Source: Spirochaetaceae bacterium
GTDB lineage: Bacteria > Spirochaetota > Spirochaetia > Treponematales > Breznakiellaceae
Reading direction: 5' to 3'
NCBI GenBank assembly: GCA_031284295.1
Contig: JAITAE010000155.1
Span: forward strand, 1 to 6,819
Length of the DNA stretch: 6,819 nt
Shown here: positions 5,161 through 6,819 of the stretch, in pieces
Position numbering within the stretch: position 1 is the first letter of the stretch
Layout: each line of letters opens with the position of its first letter
The notes under the pieces: generated by a model
Told to the model about the DNA's origin: nothing
Seen by the model: the letters and a program-made list of their open reading frames with translations, nothing else
Database searches by the model: none
Translations under genes and position numbers: made by a program

Positions 5161-5404
5161 CAGGGCAGGTTTTACCGGCGTATGGTTTGCGTGTAAACCG
5201 CGCGTCACTGCCGGACCAAAAGTCTGTAACTTCCCTGCCCGCAGTTACGACAGGTAAGCCCTCGCGCCGGGCGGCCCTGCCTCACGTTGAATGGATTGCG
5301 GAAACTTCGGTTTCCGAGCAAATTCCGTTAAAATAGGCTTTCGTAAGGCCCGGGCCCGGGGAACCGCACGGTTTGGGAACAAGACTGACAGGTAAGCTGC
5401 GGTC
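5161..5404 (+). other. structured intergenic region, possible noncoding RNA or long structured 3' UTR
   Basis: No gene is visible in these 244 nt, but complementary segments are dense. GGGCAGG (5163-5169) pairs with CCTGCCC (5234-5240) around nested CCGGC/GCCGG (5175-5179/5210-5214) and GGTTT/AAACC (5184-5188/5195-5199). GTAAC/GTTAC (5226-5230/5244-5248) encloses the 3' arm of the first helix, so a pseudoknot or a switch is possible. GCCC/GGGC follows at 5258-5272. CGGAAAC-TTCG-GTTTCCG (5299-5316) is a classic cUUCGg tetraloop hairpin, with outer pairs around it. AACC/GGTT occurs at 5362-5373. GACTG/CGGTC (5383-5387/5400-5404) holds an inner CAG/CTG. I did not recognise RNase P RNA, tmRNA, SRP RNA, a T-box or a named riboswitch. 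The ald promoter lies downstream, so the RNA would belong to symporter read-through or to its own promoter, which I could not locate. Confidence 0.38.
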
Positions 5405-5408
5405 GAAT

Positions 5409-5437
5409 TTGATTGTAGCAGCCGGTTTTATTATATT
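5409..5437 (+). promoter_or_regulatory. sigma70-type promoter of alanine dehydrogenase
   Basis: TTGATT (5409-5414), a 17-nt spacer and TATATT (5432-5437) are followed by a start point near 5444. The -10 matches consensus at five of six positions and the -35 at four. Transcription would begin just at the edge of the inverted repeat 5446-5476. Confidence 0.65.
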
Positions 5438-5445
5438 AAAGGAAA

Positions 5446-5476
5446 GCTTAAACAAAACTTAAGTCTTTGTTTAAGC
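5446..5476 (+). promoter_or_regulatory. perfect 11-9-11 inverted repeat at the ald transcription start
   Basis: GCTTAAACAAA (5446-5456), a 9-nt centre and TTTGTTTAAGC (5466-5476) form a perfect inverted repeat. The centre itself contains the palindrome ACTTAAGT (5457-5464). It begins about 2 nt after the predicted start point. It could be an operator that blocks initiation, or a 5'-terminal mRNA hairpin that protects the transcript. No T-run follows. Confidence 0.55.
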
Positions 5477-5516
5477 GCCGAAACCATTTGTAAATCAATT
5501 TTGCAAGCGTTTCGGC
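5477..5516 (+). promoter_or_regulatory. 8-bp leader hairpin abutting the previous repeat, upstream of the ald ribosome-binding site
   Basis: GCCGAAAC (5477-5484) and GTTTCGGC (5509-5516) are perfectly complementary around a 24-nt loop. The stem starts at the very next base after the 11-9-11 repeat and is followed by an A/T-rich single-stranded stretch and GGAGG (5532-5536). AAAAAATTTTAATTT after the stem resembles a weak attenuator tail, but it is interrupted, so termination here is uncertain. Confidence 0.45.
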
Positions 5517-5541
5517 AAAAAATTTTAATTTGGAGGATATT

Positions 5542-6654
5542 ATGAAAATAGGATGCCCTAAAGAGATTAAAAACAATGAATTCAGGGTTGGCTTGACACC
5601 CAACGCTGTGCGCGCCTATGTGGGCGCGGGACACAGCGTTTGTATCGAGAAGGGCGCGGGTCTTGGTTCCGCGATTACGGACGATGAGTACAAGGCGGCC
5701 GGAGCGGTAATTTTAAACACAGCCGCCGAGGTTTGGAAATCCGCTGAAATGCTTATCAAGGTAAAGGAACCTCTAGAAGAGGAGTACGAGTTGATGCGGG
5801 AAAATCAGCTTGTATACACCTATTTCCACTTTGCGGCGGACAAGCCGCTGCTTGACGCCTGCCTAAAACGCAAAATCATCGCGCTGGCATACGAAACGGT
5901 CCAGGAAGGCCGGATTCTGCCGCTCTTGAAGCCGATGAGCGAGGTTGCTGGAAGAATGTCTGTCCTGATGGGCGGCTTCTATTCCGCAAAAACCCAGGGC
6001 GGACGGGGACTCTTGCCGATGGGTGTAACCGGCGTCGCGCCCGCCAACATCGTCATACTTGGCGGCGGTTCGGTAGGAACCAACGCGGCTTGGACCGCCG
6101 CCGGCCTCGGAGCCCATGTTACTGTACTGGACATAAACCTACAACGACTTGAGTACCTTGGCGAAATCCTGCCGCCCAACGTAAAGGCCATCTACAACGA
6201 CGAGGTAGCGCTGGAAACTTACACCAAAGACGCGGACATAGTGGTAGGCGCGGTGCTTATACCCGGCGCGAAAGCCCCCAAACTTATACGCCGCGAACAC
6301 CTGAAAAAGATGAAGAAAGGCGCTGTCCTTGTTGATGTCGCGATCGATCAGGGTGGCTGCTTCGAAACATCCCATCCGACAAGCCACGCCGATCCGGTAT
6401 TCGTCGTTGACGACATCATCCACTACTGCGTGGCGAATATGCCGGGCGCTTACGCGCGGACATCCACCTTTGCGCTGAACAACGCGACGGTAGGGTATGG
6501 CTTGCAGCTTGCCAACAAGGGCGCGGAAAAAGCCTGCCGTGAAAATCCTGCCCTGCTCCTCGGCTTGAACACATACAAGGGCGCGGTAACATACCCAGGC
6601 GTTGCGCAGGCTTTCGACCTTCCGCTCAAAAACGCCGCCGATGTGGTAAAATAA
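5542..6654 (+). CDS. ald: alanine dehydrogenase, NAD-dependent
   Basis: This 370-residue cytoplasmic enzyme catalyses reversible oxidative deamination of L-alanine to pyruvate, ammonium and NADH. The length is that of the family (about 370). Residues known from Ald structures are in place: Arg15 and Lys75 (substrate), His96 and Asp269 (catalysis), the Rossmann motif GGGSVG (174-179) and Asp197 at the end of the next beta strand for NAD ribose. The start MKIGCPKEIKNNEFRVGL and the segment YTYFHFAADK are typical. The ATG at 5542 has GGAGG 5 nt upstream; an in-frame TTG at 5530 overlaps that site and is rejected. The gene follows the AGCS symporter on the same strand but has its own promoter and a leader with two hairpins, so it can be regulated separately. 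In an amino-acid fermenter it would run in the catabolic direction and supply pyruvate and NADH. No frameshift or missing key residue was seen. Confidence 0.97.
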   Translation: MKIGCPKEIKNNEFRVGLTPNAVRAYVGAGHSVCIEKGAGLGSAITDDEYKAAGAVILNTAAEVWKSAEMLIKVKEPLEEEYELMRENQLVYTYFHFAADKPLLDACLKRKIIALAYETVQEGRILPLLKPMSEVAGRMSVLMGGFYSAKTQGGRGLLPMGVTGVAPANIVILGGGSVGTNAAWTAAGLGAHVTVLDINLQRLEYLGEILPPNVKAIYNDEVALETYTKDADIVVGAVLIPGAKAPKLIRREHLKKMKKGAVLVDVAIDQGGCFETSHPTSHADPVFVVDDIIHYCVANMPGAYARTSTFALNNATVGYGLQLANKGAEKACRENPALLLGLNTYKGAVTYPGVAQAFDLPLKNAADVVK

Positions 6655-6667
6655 GTTCTCCGTCTTT

Positions 6668-6707
6668 CGGCGGGCGGCGTCCTGCCCAGGCATGAAGCCG
6701 CCCGCCG
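6668..6707 (+). terminator. GC-rich hairpin after ald, probable terminator
   Basis: CGGCGGGCGGC (6668-6678) and GCCGCCCGCCG (6697-6707) are exactly complementary around an 18-nt loop, starting 13 nt after the ald stop. The stem is very stable, but the sequence after it is C-rich with only CTTT, so termination would not be of the standard U-tract type. Confidence 0.6.
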
Positions 6708-6777
6708 CCCGCCCCCGCTTTCCCGCCTGAAAATCCCCGTAGTTAAAACACCGTATATGCTGTAGTATGAAACGGTC

Positions 6778-6819
6778 GTGACAGCGTCCCTCTATATTCA
6801 TATTCCGTTCTGCGTAAAA
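6778..6819 (+). CDS. oxygen-independent coproporphyrinogen-oxidase-like radical SAM protein (HemN/HemW type), first 14 residues only
   Basis: From a GTG at 6778 to the window edge the frame reads MTASLYIHIPFCVK. LYIHIPFC is the characteristic start of HemN/HemW radical SAM proteins, where this Cys is the first of the CxxxCxxC ligands of the SAM-binding [4Fe-4S] cluster; the other two lie beyond the edge. HemN makes protoporphyrinogen precursors without oxygen, while HemW is a heme chaperone, and the two cannot be told apart from this fragment. GTG is the only usual start codon in the frame after a stop at 6763-6765. No good Shine-Dalgarno sequence is present. It lies 123 nt after ald, beyond a GC-rich hairpin, so it is probably a separate unit on the same strand. 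Confidence 0.8.
   Translation, partial: MTASLYIHIPFCVK

Noticed and set aside
5124..5336. 70-codon plus-strand frame between symporter and ald
   Set aside because: It has no Shine-Dalgarno sequence, no recognisable protein feature, and lies over dense inverted repeats including the UUCG hairpin; an RNA or repeat explanation is better.
5131..5404. Known RNAs (RNase P RNA, tmRNA, SRP RNA, T-box, cobalamin or c-di-GMP riboswitch)
   Set aside because: The conserved core sequences of these families, as far as I can recall them, are absent on both strands. An Infernal search would be needed for certainty.
5530..5541. TTG start adding four residues to alanine dehydrogenase
   Set aside because: The codon would overlap the GGAGG used by the ATG at 5542, and Ald proteins start at MKIGCPKE.
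6139..6801. 220-codon minus-strand open frame opposite ald and the right end
   Set aside because: It is antisense to ald, whose catalytic and NAD-binding residues are all present, and it crosses the GC-rich hairpin; there is no ribosome-binding site and no known domain.

Overview
The window looks like chromosomal DNA of a strictly anaerobic, amino-acid-fermenting bacterium. The reasons are a molybdopterin formate dehydrogenase with a four-cluster ferredoxin partner, a Na+-coupled alanine carrier, an alanine dehydrogenase, and the start of an oxygen-independent coproporphyrinogen-oxidase-like radical SAM protein. This gene set would suit Synergistota or a similar peptide fermenter. That placement is inference from gene content and was not tested by homology search.

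Left part, minus strand (1-3406). A two-gene operon encodes a formate dehydrogenase H-type catalytic subunit (3406-1220) and a HydN-like 4x[4Fe-4S] protein (1223-708). The two genes share an ATGA overlap, and the operon ends at a clear intrinsic terminator (635-682). A second minus-strand unit follows with its own promoter: a small flavin-binding lipoprotein (525-175), then, 1 nt later, an exported protein cut by the window edge (173-1). A perfect 12-bp inverted repeat surrounds the -35 element of this promoter.

Middle (3407-3691). This 285-bp divergent intergenic region holds a perfect 9-9-9 inverted repeat, two further hairpins, and a good sigma70-type promoter for the rightward symporter gene.

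Right part, plus strand (3692-6819). An alanine/glycine:cation symporter (3692-5074) is followed by a 467-nt gene-free stretch and alanine dehydrogenase (5542-6654), then the first 14 codons of a HemN/HemW-type radical SAM gene (6778 onward). The gene-free stretch contains a perfect 16-bp hairpin, about 270 nt rich in potential RNA structure (a possible pseudoknot and a cUUCGg hairpin), the ald promoter, and two abutting hairpins that would fill most of the ald 5' leader.

Together the genes suggest alanine uptake with Na+, oxidative deamination to pyruvate, ammonium and NADH, and separate oxidation of formate to CO2 with electrons passed to an iron-sulfur protein. The proteins belong to known families. 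The parts least explained are the structured DNA/RNA between the symporter and ald, the ald leader, and the inverted repeats around the promoters.
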